Part shown: one piece after another, positions 24,109 through 36,232 of the stretch
Layout: each line of letters starts with the position of its first letter
Numbering within the stretch: position 1 is the stretch's first letter
Source: Callorhinus ursinus
Taxonomy: Eukaryota; Chordata; Mammalia; Carnivora; Otariidae
Direction: 5' to 3'
Length of the DNA stretch: 64,000 bases
Assembly (NCBI RefSeq): GCF_003265705.1
Contig: NW_020313057.1
Coordinates: 1,256,850-1,320,849 of the forward strand
Notes under the pieces: generated by a model
The model's database searches: none
What the model was told of the DNA's origin: nothing
Seen by the model: only the letters and a program-made list of their open reading frames with translations
Made by a program: the position numbers and the translations under genes

Positions 24109-26209
24109 TTAGCTATTCATCCATTGACAGACACATAGGTTGTTTCCATATCTTGGCTACTGTGAATAATATTGTAATATCCATTAGCGTGCATATATCT
24201 CTTTGATAATCTATTTTCATTTTCTCTGGACACATGCTGAGAAGTGAGATTACTGGATCATGTGGTAGTTCTATTTTTGGTGTTTTTTTTTGTTTTGTTT
24301 TGTTTTTTTGAGGCATCTCCATACTGTTTTCCATAGTGGATTGACCAGTTTACAATCACACCGACAGTGCATAAAGTTTTCCTTTTCTCCACATCCTCAA
24401 AACATTTATTTCTTATTTTGGTGATAATCAATATAATAAGGATGAGGTGATTTCATTGTGAATTTAATTTTCACTTCCCTGATTAGTGATGTTGAGTACC
24501 TTTTGATTAGTGATACTGTCCATTTCCTCTTTAGAAAAATGTCTACTTATTTTGTCTGCCCATTTTTAATCAGATTGTTTGCTTTTTTTGTTTTTGAGTT
24601 GTATGAGTTTTTAATAAATGTTTGATATAACCCCTTATCTGATACATGGTTTGCAATATTTTCTCCTATTCTGTAGGTTGTCTTCTCATTTTCTTGTTTG
24701 TTTCTTTTGCTGTGCAGAAGCTTTTCAGTTTGATTTGTTGATTTTTTTGTTGTCATTTGTGCTTTCAGTGTCATATCCCAAAAATCATTGCCAAGATTGA
24801 TGTCAAGGGGCTTTTTCCCTGAGTTTTCTTCTGTGAGTTTTATAGGGTCAAGTCTTATGTACAAGTTTTTGATCCCTTTCCAGTTAATTTTTCTGAGTGC
24901 TGTAAGATAGAGGTCCAATTTCATTGTTCATGTGGTTATCCAGGGTTTCTAGTATCATTTTTTGAAGAGACTGTCTTTTCCCCTTTGGAAGTTCTTGGTT
25001 CCCTTATCAAATAGTATTTTTCCATATATGGAGGGGTTTCAGTTTGAGTTCTCAATTCTGTTCCATTGGTCTATCTGACTATTTTCATGCCAGTACCATA
25101 CTGTTTGAGTTACTACAGAAGGATCTTTGGTAGTTCTATATAAATTGTGGGATTGCTTTTCTATTTCTGTAAAAAATGCCATTGAAATATTGATAAGGAT
25201 TATATTGAAGCTATAGATGATTTTGAACTGCATGACCATTTTAACAGTGTTAACTTTTCCAACCCATGAACACAGGATATCTTTCCATTTGTTTGTGTCT
25301 TCTTCACTTTCTTCCAACAAAGTCTTGTTTTCATTGTACAGATCTTTCACTTCCTTGGTTAAATTTATTCCTAGGTATCTTATTGTTTTTGATGCTATTG
25401 TGAAGAAGTAGTTTTCTTTATTTGTATTTCTGATGTTTCATTGTTAGTGTATAGAAATACAGCTGGGTTTTGTGCATTTATTTTATATCCTGCAACTTGA
25501 CTAAAATCACTGATTAGATCCAACAGTTTTTTAGTAGGATCTTTAGGATTTTCAGTATAAAAGATCATGTCATCTGCAAATAACAAATTTATTCTTTCTG
25601 TTTGGATGCCTTATATATTTTTTTTATCTTGCCTAATTGTTTTAGCTTGGACTTCGAGTATACTATATTAAATAAGAATGATTAGAATGAGGACTCTAGT
25701 CTTGTTCCTGGTCTTAAAGAAAAGCTTTTAGTTTTTTTCTGTTAAGTATGATGTTAGCTTTGGGTTTGTCATATATGGTGTTTATTATGTTGAGACATGT
25801 TCTTATATACCCAACCTATTGAGGGTTTTTATTATGAAAGATATATTTTGTCAAATGCTTTTTCTGCAAATACTGAGGTAATCATCTGATTTTTAGCTTT
25901 CATTTTATTAATGTGTGTGTTGTATTTATTGATTTGCATATATTAAACCATTCCTGCATCCTAGGGACAAATCCCACTTGATTACTATGAATAGTCATTT
26001 CCGTAAGTTCTTGAATTTGGTGTGCTAATACTGTGTTGAGAATTTTTGCATCTGTGCTCATCAGGGATATTGGTCTATAGTTTTCTCTTATAATCTTTTT
26101 ATCTGGCTTTGATGTCAGGGTAATACTGGCCTCATAGAATAAGTTTGGAAATGTTCCCTCCTCTTAAATGTTTTGGAAGAGTTTGAGAAGAATTGGCATT
26201 AAATTTTCT

Positions 26210-26265
26210 TTTTTAAAAAAATTTTATTTTACTATGTTATGTTAGTCCCCATACAGTATAAAACT
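26210..26265 (-). mobile_element. Very short 5'-truncated L1 3' end nested in L1M
   Basis: The + strand reads TTTTATTTTACTATGTTATG then TTAGTCCCCATACAGTA, the antisense of the carnivore L1 terminus (CTGTATGGTGACTAACATAA). It interrupts L1M homology between GGCATTAAATTTTC and TTAAATGTTTGG. Only ~45 bases of element were inserted. Confidence 0.72.
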
Positions 26266-27291
26266 TTTTTAAATGTTTGGTAGAACTAATCAATGAAGCC
26301 ATCTGTTCTTGGGGTTTTCTGTGTTGGGAGATTTTTGTTTACTGATTCCATCTCCTTAATCGCTATTGGTCTTTCAGCCTTGGTATTTCTTCCTGATTTA
26401 GTCTTGGTAGGTTCTATGATTTAGGGATATACCTATTTCTTCTAGTTTATGTAGCTTATGTTGTATAATTAATTGTTCATAGTAGTTTCCTATGATCCTA
26501 TATATTTCTGTAGTGTCAGTTGTCATTTCTCCTCTCTCATTTCTGATTTTATTTATTTGAATCTTCTCTCATTTTTTCTCAGTTTCACAAAGGTATGTCA
26601 GTTTTGTTTATCTTTTTGAAAAACCAGCTTTTAATTTCATTGCTCTTTTTTTTTTTTTTTGCTTTTCTGGTCTTTATTTCATTTATTTCTACTCTGATCT
26701 TTATTATTATCTTCCTTCTGCTAACTTTGGGCTTAATATGTTGTTCTTTTTCTAATTCTTTGAGGTATAAAGTTGGATTATTTATTTGTGATCTTTCTAA
26801 TTTCTCAATATATACACTTATCACTATAAAATTCCTTCTCAGAACTAGTTTTGAAGTGTCCTATATGTCTGCGTATGTTGTATTTCCATTTTCATTTGTT
26901 TTGAAATATTATTTGATTTCCCTTTTGATGTTTTCTTTGCTCTACTGATTGTTCATAAATGTTGTTTAATTTCCACATACTTGTAGATTTTCCAGCTCAC
27001 TTCATGCTGTTGATTTCTAGTTACCTACCAGTGTAGTTGGAAAAGATACTTGGTATGATTTCAAGCTTCTTAAATTTGTTAAGACTTTCACCATATCATA
27101 TGATCTGTCCTTGAGAATGGAGCAGAGTTCTTGATTTGACGGTGTTTTCACTCAGTATTTTGATGATAATAGTCTACCACTTCAGTCTTTCACAGAAGCT
27201 CTTAAGACAACTCTTCTGTCTCTGTCATTTCTCAGAAGGCAATCTTTCTTTTTTTTTGTACTTCTTAAGGTTATCTAAAAACAATTATGCT

Positions 27292-27486
27292 GGGGTGCCT
27301 GCGTAGCTCAGTCGGTAACCGTCTGCCTTCAGCTCAGGTCATGATCCCAGGATCCTGGGATGGAGCCCTGTATCGGGCTCCCTGCTCAGCAGGAAGCCTG
27401 CTTCTCCCTCTCCCACTCCCCCTGCTTGTGTTCTCTCTCTCACTGTGTCTCTCTTTCAGATAAATAAATAAAATCTTAAAAATAAT
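27292..27486 (+). mobile_element. Can-SINE inside minus-strand L1M
   Basis: Complete SINE with GGGGTGCCTGCGTAGCTCAG head and AAATAAATAAAATCTT tail. Direct repeat AATTATGCT at 27283-27291 and 27487-27495. Confidence 0.93.
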
Positions 27487-27799
27487 AATTATGCTTCCTA
27501 AATCTCATCAATTTTTAAAAAATTCTCAGCTACTAATACGTTCTCTTCTCCATTCTTCCACCAACTACTGAACTCCAAGTAGATGTATAGTGTATCTTTT
27601 TTCATTCCATCTTCCATATCCCTTAACTGTCCCTCTCTTTCTCTATCTTTATTCTTTCTATGCTAAATTTAAGTAGTTTTTTCCCCATAATTATCTTTCA
27701 GTTAACAAATTTTTCCTTCAGAAATATAACTTACTAATTATCAACTATTTTTAAAAAATATATGATACATATTTTTATTTCTAGAAACTTTATTTCTTT

Positions 27800-27849
27800 C
27801 TCGCGTCTGTTGGTCACTTTTGGTCTCGCATCTGTTGGTCACTGTTGGT
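27800..27849 (+). repeat. 25-bp tandem duplication (2 copies)
   Basis: The unit starts CTCGC(G/A)TCTGTTGGTCACT and repeats immediately with two substitutions, followed by a further CA. It sits within L1M 5' UTR-like sequence. Confidence 0.85.
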
Positions 27850-28334
27850 CACATAGTTCTTGTTATTTGTACAACGTTCAGATTACCTGTTATTTCTTTA
27901 AACTTGTAATTGTCAATCTTATATTTGTGTCTGATAATCCCAATACCTGACATCCTCAGGGTTCTAATTATGCCTTTGGTTGTTCCTGAAGACTTTCATT
28001 CAACATTGTTAACTCCTTTATGTATTGAGTCATTTTAGATTTGGAGTTTAATTTTGGTTTATCTCAATCTGTGGACATGCAGGGAAACCTGGCTTATGGA
28101 TGTTTTCTTCCTGAGAGTTTATGTGTGTCCTTCTGCCAGGTTCCCATGGCACCATAATCCAAAATTAATTTCTTGACTTTACCTCTTCCAAGAGGTACAG
28201 TAAGTAGGTATTTTATAGCCCCCTCTTTCAATGAAAATATCACTTTTGATGTCCCAGACTTTATGCGAACATCTCAGTTCCAATTTCTTGAGGTTTTATC
28301 TCGTTTCTTCTGAATCATTAGTTGCCTTTAGGAT

Positions 28335-29650
28335 GTTACTGACTTTTTTTTTCTTTTATACAGATAGAATTCTTACACCTTAGAATTCACCCTTACTTTA
28401 TAGTGTAAAATTCAATAGATTTTAGTATATTTACAAGGCTGTGCAACCAGCACCACCATGTAATTTTAAGACATTTTCATCATCCTAAAACTAAGCCCAT
28501 GCTCTTCAGCACTCATTTTCTATCACTTCTTCTAATTCCTGAGAACCACTAATCCCCTTTCTGTCTCTATGGAGTAGTGATTTATGGATGTATCATATAA
28601 AATGAATCATATACTTGGAGACTTTTGTGTTTGACTTTTTTCACTTAGCATGATATTTTCAAGGTTCATCTCTGCTGTAGCATGTATGAGTGTCTCTTTC
28701 CTTTTTAATGCCTGAATAATGTTCCCTTATGTGACCATACCACATATGTTTTTTTGTTCATCAGTTTATGGACATTTACATTGTTTCCACTTCAGAGATA
28801 TTGTAAATAATGTTGCTATACATGTTCATTACCATTTTTTGTGTGGGCGTAATTTTTTTTTTCATTTGTCTTGAATGTATATCTAAGAGTGGAATTACTG
28901 GGTCATATGATAACCTATCTTTAACATTTTGAAGAAGCACCAAACTGTTTTACAAAGCAGCTTCATCACTTTACATTTATTGCATTACATTTTATTGTAT
29001 GAAAGTAGCAATTTTTCCACATCCTTGCTTACACTTAGTGTTTTTTTATTATTATTGCCATCCTCATGAGTGTGAAATAGCATCTCATTGTGGTTTTGAT
29101 TTGCATTTTCCATTGACTAATGACACTGAGCATCTTTTCATATACTTATTGGCCATTTGCATATTGTCTTTAGGAAAATATCGATTCAAAACCTTTGCCC
29201 ACTTTTTAATTGGACTAGCTTTTTATTTTTGAGTTTTAAGACAATCTTTCATCAGATACAAGATTTGCAAGTATTTTCTCCCATTTTGTGAGTTGTTTTC
29301 ACTTTCTTATTAGTGTCCTTTGAAACAAGAAAGATTTTAATTTTAACGAAGTCCAGTTTCTTAGATTCCTTTTACTTTCATCATCATTTTTTAAAGTTTT
29401 TATTTATTTATTTGAGAGAGAGAGAGAGAGAGCAAGGGGAGGAGCAGAGGGAGAGGGACAAGCAGTCTCCACACTGAGTGCAGAGCCCAATGAGGGGCTT
29501 TATCTCATAACCCTAAGATAATGACCTGAGCCAAAATCAAGAGTCAGATGCTCAGCTGACTGAGCCACCCAGGCATCCCTAGGTATCATCTTTAAGAAAC
29601 CACTGGGCTGCTTTTTCACTTACCAGTTATGCTTCAGCCTCTTTATTTAT
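28335..29650 (-). mobile_element. L1M ORF2 end and 3' UTR, minus strand
   Basis: The + strand shows antisense landmarks: ACAAGGCTGTGCAACCAGCA, TGGAATTACTGGGTCATATG, TGATTTGCATTTTCC and CCAGTTTCTTAGATTCC. It is separate from the L1M on its left because 3' UTR follows 5' UTR-like DNA. A SINE (29390-29579) splits its right end. Confidence 0.82.
29390..29579 (-). mobile_element. Can-SINE, older subfamily
   Basis: Minus-strand SINE with head GGATGCCTGGGTGGCTCAG at the right, the ATTTTGGCTCAGGTCATT variant and an (AG)n tract from the CT region. The tail is TTTATTTATTTG on the + strand. Confidence 0.88.
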
Positions 29651-29752
29651 TTATTTATGTATTTTGACCCTTGGGGATTTCTCTGACATTTGTGTATGCT
29701 CCGGTATCATTTAATAGGTGCTTTGTTGTATTTTTTCATAGCTTTTCTATTT

Positions 29753-29940
29753 TTTTAAGATTTTATTTATTTATTTATTTGAGAGACAGAATGAGATAGA
29801 GAGCATGAGAGAGGGAAGGGTCAGAGGGAGAAGCAGACTCCCCGCTGAGCAGGGAGCCCGATGCGGGACTAGATCCTGAGACTCCAGGATCATGACATGA
29901 GCCAAAAGCAGTTGCTTAACCAACTGAGCCACCCTAGTTA
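29753..29940 (-). mobile_element. Can-SINE
   Basis: Minus-strand copy with GGTGGCTCAGTTGGTTAAGC at its right end, core CGCATCGGGCTCCCTGCTC and a TTTATTTATTTATTTG tail at the left. The first bases of the head are altered. Confidence 0.88.
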
Positions 29941-29941
29941 C

Positions 29942-30354
29942 CTTGTAGTGGGAGGGGTTGCCAGAGTATCTAGATATTTTGTAGTGGGAGAGGTCCTGTG
30001 ATTTTACTGCATGGAGTCAGTAAAACACACGTCAAAGAACACTTTCTTGGGAACTGAAGAGACTCAGTCTGAATATCTTCATGGTAAAATAGAGCTAATC
30101 GTAATAATATGTAATTCATGCAGTTATTGTAAGGGTAAAACAAGATAACATATAATACACGTGGTTGGTACATTCTGAGAACTTACTAAGTGTTGTATAA
30201 TTATATCATTATTCATAATAAAGTTCTCTTCAAAGTGTCTTTAGAAACTGCATGTGTCAACTACTTAGTGATTTCTTTCAGTAAGAACAAAATATTTTGG
30301 AAATGCTACATTTCCTGAATGGGAGTTTATCGATCACTATATATTTATTAATTT
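29942..30354. other. No gene seen; short internal and distant repeats
   Basis: TTGTAGTGGGAG occurs twice 36 bp apart at 29943 and 29979. A 20-mer at 29990-30009 recurs at 32198-32217. Otherwise unassigned. Confidence 0.55.
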
Positions 30355-30490
30355 GTTTTACAAAGTAGGACAGTGAAGCTGAGAGAGACATAATAGGCTA
30401 AAGAATTGTACCAAATCAGAAGATAATAGAACTGAGACTTGAACTTAGCTTAGCTGACTTCGAAATACATTACCATTTTTACTCACTTCA
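30355..30490 (-). mobile_element. MIR SINE fragment
   Basis: The + strand pattern AGTGAAGCTGAGAGAGACAT, then AGAACTGAGACTTGAAC matches antisense MIR (AAACTGAGGCACAGAGAGG, then AGAGCCGGGATTCGAAC). Confidence 0.6.
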
Positions 30491-30579
30491 AGAATCTCTT
30501 ATATGTAATTTCTCATTCTGTGTAATAATTCTTCAGTAATTTTATTATCCACAAATCTGATCCCATTATATGTGATGGT

Positions 30580-30800
30580 TTTCTCTCTACATCTGTTCAA
30601 TACTGTAGTCACTAACAATAAGGAGCAATAAGATTTAGATTCAAATAAATTAAAAGGGAATATTAAAAATTTAATTCTTTAGTTGTACTAGCTACAATAA
30701 AAACCCTTTCTATTCCCATGTGTCTAGTAGCTATCACATTGAGCAGCACAGATATAGAACATTTCCATCATTATAGTAAGTTCTGTTGGACACTATTACT
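30580..30800. mobile_element. hAT-Charlie-type DNA transposon relic (MER class)
   Basis: AGCAGCACAGATATAGAACA, TTTCCATCATTATAG and AAGTTCTGTTGGACACT, with a CTAGTAGCTATCACATTGAG block, match a common non-autonomous hAT element. The exact family was not assigned. Confidence 0.6.
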
Positions 30801-30901
30801 CTAGATTTTTTTTTCATTGAGGGAACTACATCACGAGTTGTATCAGAGCCTTAGTTTGTTCCTTTATTGCCCTTTGAAATCATACCAGGCACTTTTGTTC
30901 A

Positions 30902-30973
30902 CTGCAGTCTGCCCTTAACCATATCAACAACCATAAGCTGCAGTCTGCCCTTAACCATATCAACAACCATAAG
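30902..30973 (+). repeat. Perfect 36-bp tandem duplication
   Basis: The unit begins CTGCAGTCTGCCCTTAACCA and ends CAACAACCATAAG; both copies are identical over 36 bases, and a third CTG follows. No spacer is present, so this is not a CRISPR array. Identity implies a recent event. Confidence 0.95.
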
Positions 30974-31944
30974 CTGGGGAAAAGACTCCAATTTGGATGG
31001 CATTTGTACTTTGAATGCCCTATGCTTTGGCTGAGTGAATAAGGTACTGCTTTCCTATCCTAAGCCGGGGTTTGGTAACCATCCCTCCTGGGGCATACAA
31101 CAACATTTCAAATCAAAGTGACTCACTGCCTGAAAATAAGCTGAAGCATAGCCCAAATGCAAGTATATAAAAATTATTTTCTCCTAAGAGTGAACCTTGT
31201 ATAACCATTTATTTCTATTAGACAAATTGTGGAAATCATAAATTGTGGAAATTCACTGAGTCCTGTATACTCTAAACCTTTCTTGTGTAAAAAGAAAGAA
31301 GGCTATTGCATCAACAAGCATTTATTTCAATTTTAAAGAAAGAAATTGATTCACCAAACAGGGCACTACTAATAAAAAGTGTAATACTTAGTGTCTATCA
31401 AGTGAAGATCATAACACCCTTTACTTACTGTTCTTAACCTCATAATGCCTGGCAGAGAAATTGAAACAAATTATAACAGATATGTTACAAATATCAATTA
31501 CAAAGCTGGAGCTGGAGTACTTCTCTGACTCTTGGATCAATGATTTATTTCAGCTTTGGTGTATTTGTATTTTAGAGGACTTCGTGGCCAGTATAATTTT
31601 GATTTCAAGATGACTCATTAGTTAATAACTGAAGAGAAAAGGAATGAGAACCTCTGAGACTAGAAGCTAACCTCTGATTTGGCATTATCCTCATTTTACA
31701 ATTTCATTTATGCAATGAGTGAAGCAATTATACAATTTAGGTTATACAGTAAATTTACAATTTATACAATTTCATTTCTCAGTAAAAAGAATACGATTTC
31801 ATGGATTGGTCCTCAGTAATAAGACAGTGCTTAGAAAACATAGCACATATTTCCATAATTGTAATACTTGGTGAAAAAAAAAAGTCACCTTTTAAAACTG
31901 AAGGTAATAAAAGGCAGCAGAAAATACACGTGTTTGCAAGAATT
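30974..31944. other. No gene seen
   Basis: AT-rich sequence without a recognised repeat or coding signal. The words TACAATTT and TTTATACAATTT recur locally near 31720-31770. Confidence 0.5.
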
Positions 31945-32062
31945 GGTTTGTAAACAGTAGACTCTATGAGGACAGTGATGGGTCTCTCTTACCACCCCAT
32001 CTTTGCTACTTGCATAGCACCTGGCAAATACCAGTCACTCAATAAATACGTACCAATTCATG
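31945..32062 (+). mobile_element. L2 3' end
   Basis: AGACTCTATGAGGACAGTGA, then GCATAGCACCTGGCAAATAC and CACTCAATAAATACGTACC follow the L2 terminal consensus in order. Confidence 0.72.
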
Positions 32063-32959
32063 TGATCAGATAAAAGAGAGGAGTTCCAAATACTACCTGA
32101 AAACATAGCCTTTATAACCATGACTAAAGAGAATATAAGATAAAATGATATTTAATTTTATCAAAATGAATGTTGCCTTAACAGATAGGTAATATCAGAG
32201 GTCCTGTGATTTTACTGTGTGGACACAGAAAAAGGAATCCAAAACTCAGAAATTATCTAAGTAATATGTCAACAACACTAATGGGGAGTAGAGAGTGGTA
32301 CTCTGGTATAAATGACCCAGTATGTATAGTATAGGTCATCTCTGAACAGAAGTATCTTCAGAGAGGCATGGGTAATTTATGATGGTTGGAGTTGTTGGAA
32401 ATATGCCATAAGAATGAAGATACAACTTCCCCCTTTCTTATTTCTTATTTATTTCTTATTTCTTTTGTTCATCAACCTAGTTTATGATCAGTTTTCCCAT
32501 GGTAACCTATCCATTCATGTCAGATACTCTAAATACATGACTATTGTGACAACCACATTTCTAATTGTTATTTTATAAATCAGCTTTCTCTTTTATATGT
32601 CAATATCTCCTATCTTGGGGTTAATGTGACTCACTTCTCCCAAAACTTATTATCTCCTAAGAAACTAATAATAGAAAATTGCTAGGCTTGGAAAAGTTTG
32701 GGGACCCTTGATCCATGATGACTCCCAAGACACAGAAATTTGATTTCTCCGTGAAAGAGCTACTTTGTTTTTTATCAACTTTTTTTCTGTAATGGCACCA
32801 TGACTGATGAAAAAAACAAAAGTCAACTCCTGGTTTCTAGTCTGACCTATAATGAGCTTAGAAGTCATTACTCTCATCCTCATAAGAAAAAAGTGGAACA
32901 CACTAAACATCAAACTGAAAGACTTCTTAGATCCATTAGAAAATTGAGATCACAGGGCA
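32063..32959. other. No gene seen; right part may be L1M 5' UTR
   Basis: Nothing coding was recognised. The portion from about 32660 may belong to the 5' UTR of the large L1M that follows, but I could not fix the boundary. Confidence 0.4.
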
Positions 32960-35173
32960 ACCTGCTGCCCTGAAAAATGGAGAGATGGACAGGAAAACTT
33001 AAACAGTAATTGCTTAATTTGGGGGGATTGAGTGCAGACCAAATTGAGAGATAAAAATGTCTGGGACCCTAGGCTTGAAAGGCCCCACACTTTTATGTGT
33101 TATATCCCTAGGAGCACCACTAGGACCTCAGGGTGAAGATCAGAGAAAAATTCCCTTCTGTTCCCAATGAGGTCGAGGAAAAGTAATTATTTTGAAATAT
33201 ATCCAGGTCATACTGTTCTCCCTAGAAAGCTCTGCCCTCTCAGAAAAGTACATTACCAGAGCCTTCTTGTGTGAACTGAAGCAGGGAGTGGGGAGCTGGG
33301 AGACATTTGTGAAGGTCATAGCCTACTGGCATGGGCCCACAGAAAGCCTGAGTCCTTATCATAGGTCTAGAACATGGACTATATTTTCCTACCACATCAA
33401 CAGGGCCCCTATATAGTAACAGGGGATTACAGCTGGAAGACCTGCCAGGCTCAGACTCTGTTTAAGAAGGAGTCTCTAGGGAAACCCAAAGCCAACAGGT
33501 GAGACAAAACCAAGAATGGTAAAGGAAATCATAGGCTCTAACACCTGCAACTATTGGAAACAGTAAACACAACCTCACTCCCAGCCAGATAAAATAAAAC
33601 CTCATTCTAAAGGCCTCTTTCCCTCAGTTCCATTTATCCAATACATGATGCCTAGCTTTCAACAAAAAAGTACAAAGCAAAATAAAAGGCAAAAAACCAA
33701 AGTCAGTAGGGACAAGGTAAATGTCGTAACCAGACTCAGATATGGCAGAAATTTTGGAATTACTGGAGCAGGGATTTAAAATAACTATAATTAATATTCA
33801 AAGGACTCTAATGGAAAAAAGTGGGAGACACGCAAGATGAGATGGCTGAAGTGAATGGAGATAGGGGAACTCTAAGAAAGGATCAACAGGAAATGCTAGG
33901 TATTGAAAATCCAGTAACAGAAGTAAAGAATGCCTTTGATGAGCTCATTAGTAGACTGGACTATGGCTGAGGAAAGAACAGGGGAGCTTGAGGAAATGTC
34001 AGTAGAAACTTCCCAGACTGAAAAGTAAAGAGCAAAATAATGAAACAGGATATTCAAGAATGGTAAGACAATTACAAAAGAACAATATAAGTATAAAAGG
34101 CAATACCAGAAGAAATAAAGAAACAGAAGAAATCATTGAAGTAATAATGACTGATAATTTCCCCAAATTAATGACAGATATCATCAAACCACAGATACAG
34201 GAAGCTCAAGCACCAAGTAGGATAAATACCCAGTCCACACCTAAACATAATAGATTAAAATGACAGATAATCAAAGTCAAAGAGAAAACCTTGAAAGAAG
34301 TCAGAAGGGGGAAAAATTTACCTATAGAGAAACAAGAATAAGAACTATGTAAAAAAAAATTACATCAGACTTTTCTTCAGAAACCTAGCAAGTAATACAT
34401 AGTGGAGTTAAATGTTGAAAGAAAAACCCATTCAACTAGAATCCCCTCAATTTTTATTTGAAAAAAGACCTTTTTTTCACCTTCACTTTGAAGGAAAGCT
34501 TAACTGGATGCAGAATTCATCAAGAGTAGACTTGTTTTGCAAGAAAGTTAAATGAAATTCTTCAATGAGAAGAAAAATGATATGTCAGAAACTCAAGTAT
34601 ACATAAAGGAAAAAGCATTAGAGAAAGAATAAATGAAGGTAAAATAAAATATTTTTTATCTTTCTCATTCTTAATTGGTCTTACAAATAGCAGTTTAAAA
34701 ATAATAACAATGATGTATTAAATGATTATAACATGCATAAGTGAAATAAATGACAAGAATGCAAGAAAGGATAGGAGAAAGGAATTAAAAATATTCTAAG
34801 GTACCTGCACTTACACATGAATTATGCAGTGTTATTTGAAAGTGTACTGGAATTAGTTGGAAGGGTATACTGCAAACTTTAGGGCAACCAGTAAAAAATT
34901 TTTTCAGGAGAAATATAATTGATATACTAAGAGAGAAAAATGGAATCATATAAAATGCTCAATTAATACCAGAGAAGGCAGAAAAAAGAGAAAACAAAAA
35001 TATAAACAATGAACAAAGCAATGAATAAAAAGTTACAAATAAAGTAGATAGATATTAATCCAACTCTAACAATTATTACTTTAAATATGAATGATCTAGA
35101 TACACAAATTAAAAGACAGATTTTCAGAGTGAATCGCACCAAACTGCATGTTGTCTACAAGAAACACCCTTTA

Positions 35174-35355
35174 TTTTTTATTAAGATTTTATTTATTTAT
35201 TTGTCAGAGAGAGCACACAAGCAGGGGGAGCAGCAGAGGGAGAAGCAGGCTCCCTGCTGAGCAAGGAGCCCAATGCAAGACTCCATCCCAAGACCCTGGG
35301 ATCATGACTTGAGCCGAAGGCAGACACTTAACCTACTGAGCCACCTAGGCGTCCT
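35174..35355 (-). mobile_element. Can-SINE inside the L1M
   Basis: Minus-strand SINE with GGACGCCTAGGTGGCTCAG at the right and AAGATTTTATTTATTTATTT at the left. Direct repeat GAAACACCCTTTA / GAAACACACTTTA at 35161-35173 and 35356-35368. Confidence 0.93.
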
Positions 35356-35630
35356 GAAACACACTTTAAATATAAAGAAACAAGGCGTGCCTTGTTTTAT
35401 ATATATATAAAGAAACAAATAGATTAAAAGTAAAGGTGTGGAGAAAGTTACACCATATTAAAACTAATAAAAAAGAAGATGGGAGTTGTTGTATTTCAGA
35501 CAAAACAGATTTCAGAGCAAGGAACATTACCAGCAATAAGGAGAGGTATTACATAATCATAAAAGAGTAAATTCTCCAGGAAGACACAACAGTCCTGTTG
35601 AGCCTAAGAACAGAGAATTAAATGAGGCAA

Positions 35631-36232
35631 CAAGTGTCCATTGATTGATGAATGGATAAAGAAGATGTGGTGTATATGTGTGGGGGGATGGGTTAGCCCA
35701 GGGATGGATATTAAGGGTATTAAGGAGGGCACATATTACGTGGAGCACTGGGTGTTATACGCAAACAGTGATTCATGGAACACTACATCAAAAACTAATG
35801 ACGTACTGTATGGTGACTAGCATAACATAATAAAAAAAAGATGTATATATATGCAATGGAATATTTTTCAGCCATAAAAATTAAAATCTTGCCATTTTCA
35901 ATGACATGGATGGAACTAGAATGTGTTATGCTAAATGAAGTAAGTCAAAGACAAATAGCTTATGATTTCACTCATACATGGAATTTAAAAAAACAAAACA
36001 ATCAAAGGGGGAAGAAAAAGACAAATCAAGGAACAGAAGAGAACAAACCAGTGGTTACCAGAGGGGAGCAGAATGGGGGAGATGGGTGAAACAGGTGATG
36101 GGGATTAAGGAATGCATTTGTCATGATGAGCACAGGATGATGTATGAAAGGGTTGAATCACTATACTGTACACCTGAAACTAATATAACACTGTATGTTA
36201 ACTAACTGGAATTAAACTAAAAAACAGATAAG
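35631..36232 (+). mobile_element. Carnivore L1 3' end, middle element of the nest
   Basis: It begins CAAGTGTCCATTGATTGATG (ORF2 end) and runs to the terminal block TTGAATCACTATACTGTACA, GTATGTTAACTAACTGGAAT and an A-rich tail. Direct repeats AAATGAGGCAA (35620-35630) and TAATGAGACAA (36233-36243) flank it, and outer L1M ORF2 resumes after it. It is itself interrupted at 35680-35838. Confidence 0.85.
35680..35838 (+). mobile_element. Carnivore L1 module-B 3' end, innermost element
   Basis: GGGGGGATGGGTTAGCCCAG, then GTGGAGCACTGGGTGTTAT and GGTGACTAGCATAACATAAT plus poly(A) is the terminal module also seen at 13650-13839 and 47930-48106. It splits the middle L1 between AAGATGTGGTGTATATGTG and AAGATGTATATATATGC, an imperfect target-site duplication. 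Confidence 0.85.

Larger units (their letters stand above)
24021..28250 (-). mobile_element. Long L1M, nearly complete, minus strand
   Basis: Reading leftward from 28250, the order is 5' UTR/ORF1-like sequence (27530-28200), the ORF2 endonuclease region (26600-27120), the RT region around 25560 (antisense of the ADDMI motif, visible as CATGTCATCTGCAAATAAC) and the ORF2 C-terminus (24130-25100). The frame at 25395-25586 still reads [12 protein letters not shown], the RT active-site box, but many stops and frameshifts break ORF2. Contains a CA repeat, a tiny L1 insertion and a SINE. Confidence 0.85.

Noticed and set aside
25395..25586. Frame reading [12 protein letters not shown] (reverse transcriptase active site)
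   Set aside because: A genuine L1 RT remnant but short and flanked by stops; reported as part of the minus-strand L1M, not as a gene.
30902..30973. Direct repeats as a CRISPR array
   Set aside because: Only two units, no spacers, eukaryotic context.
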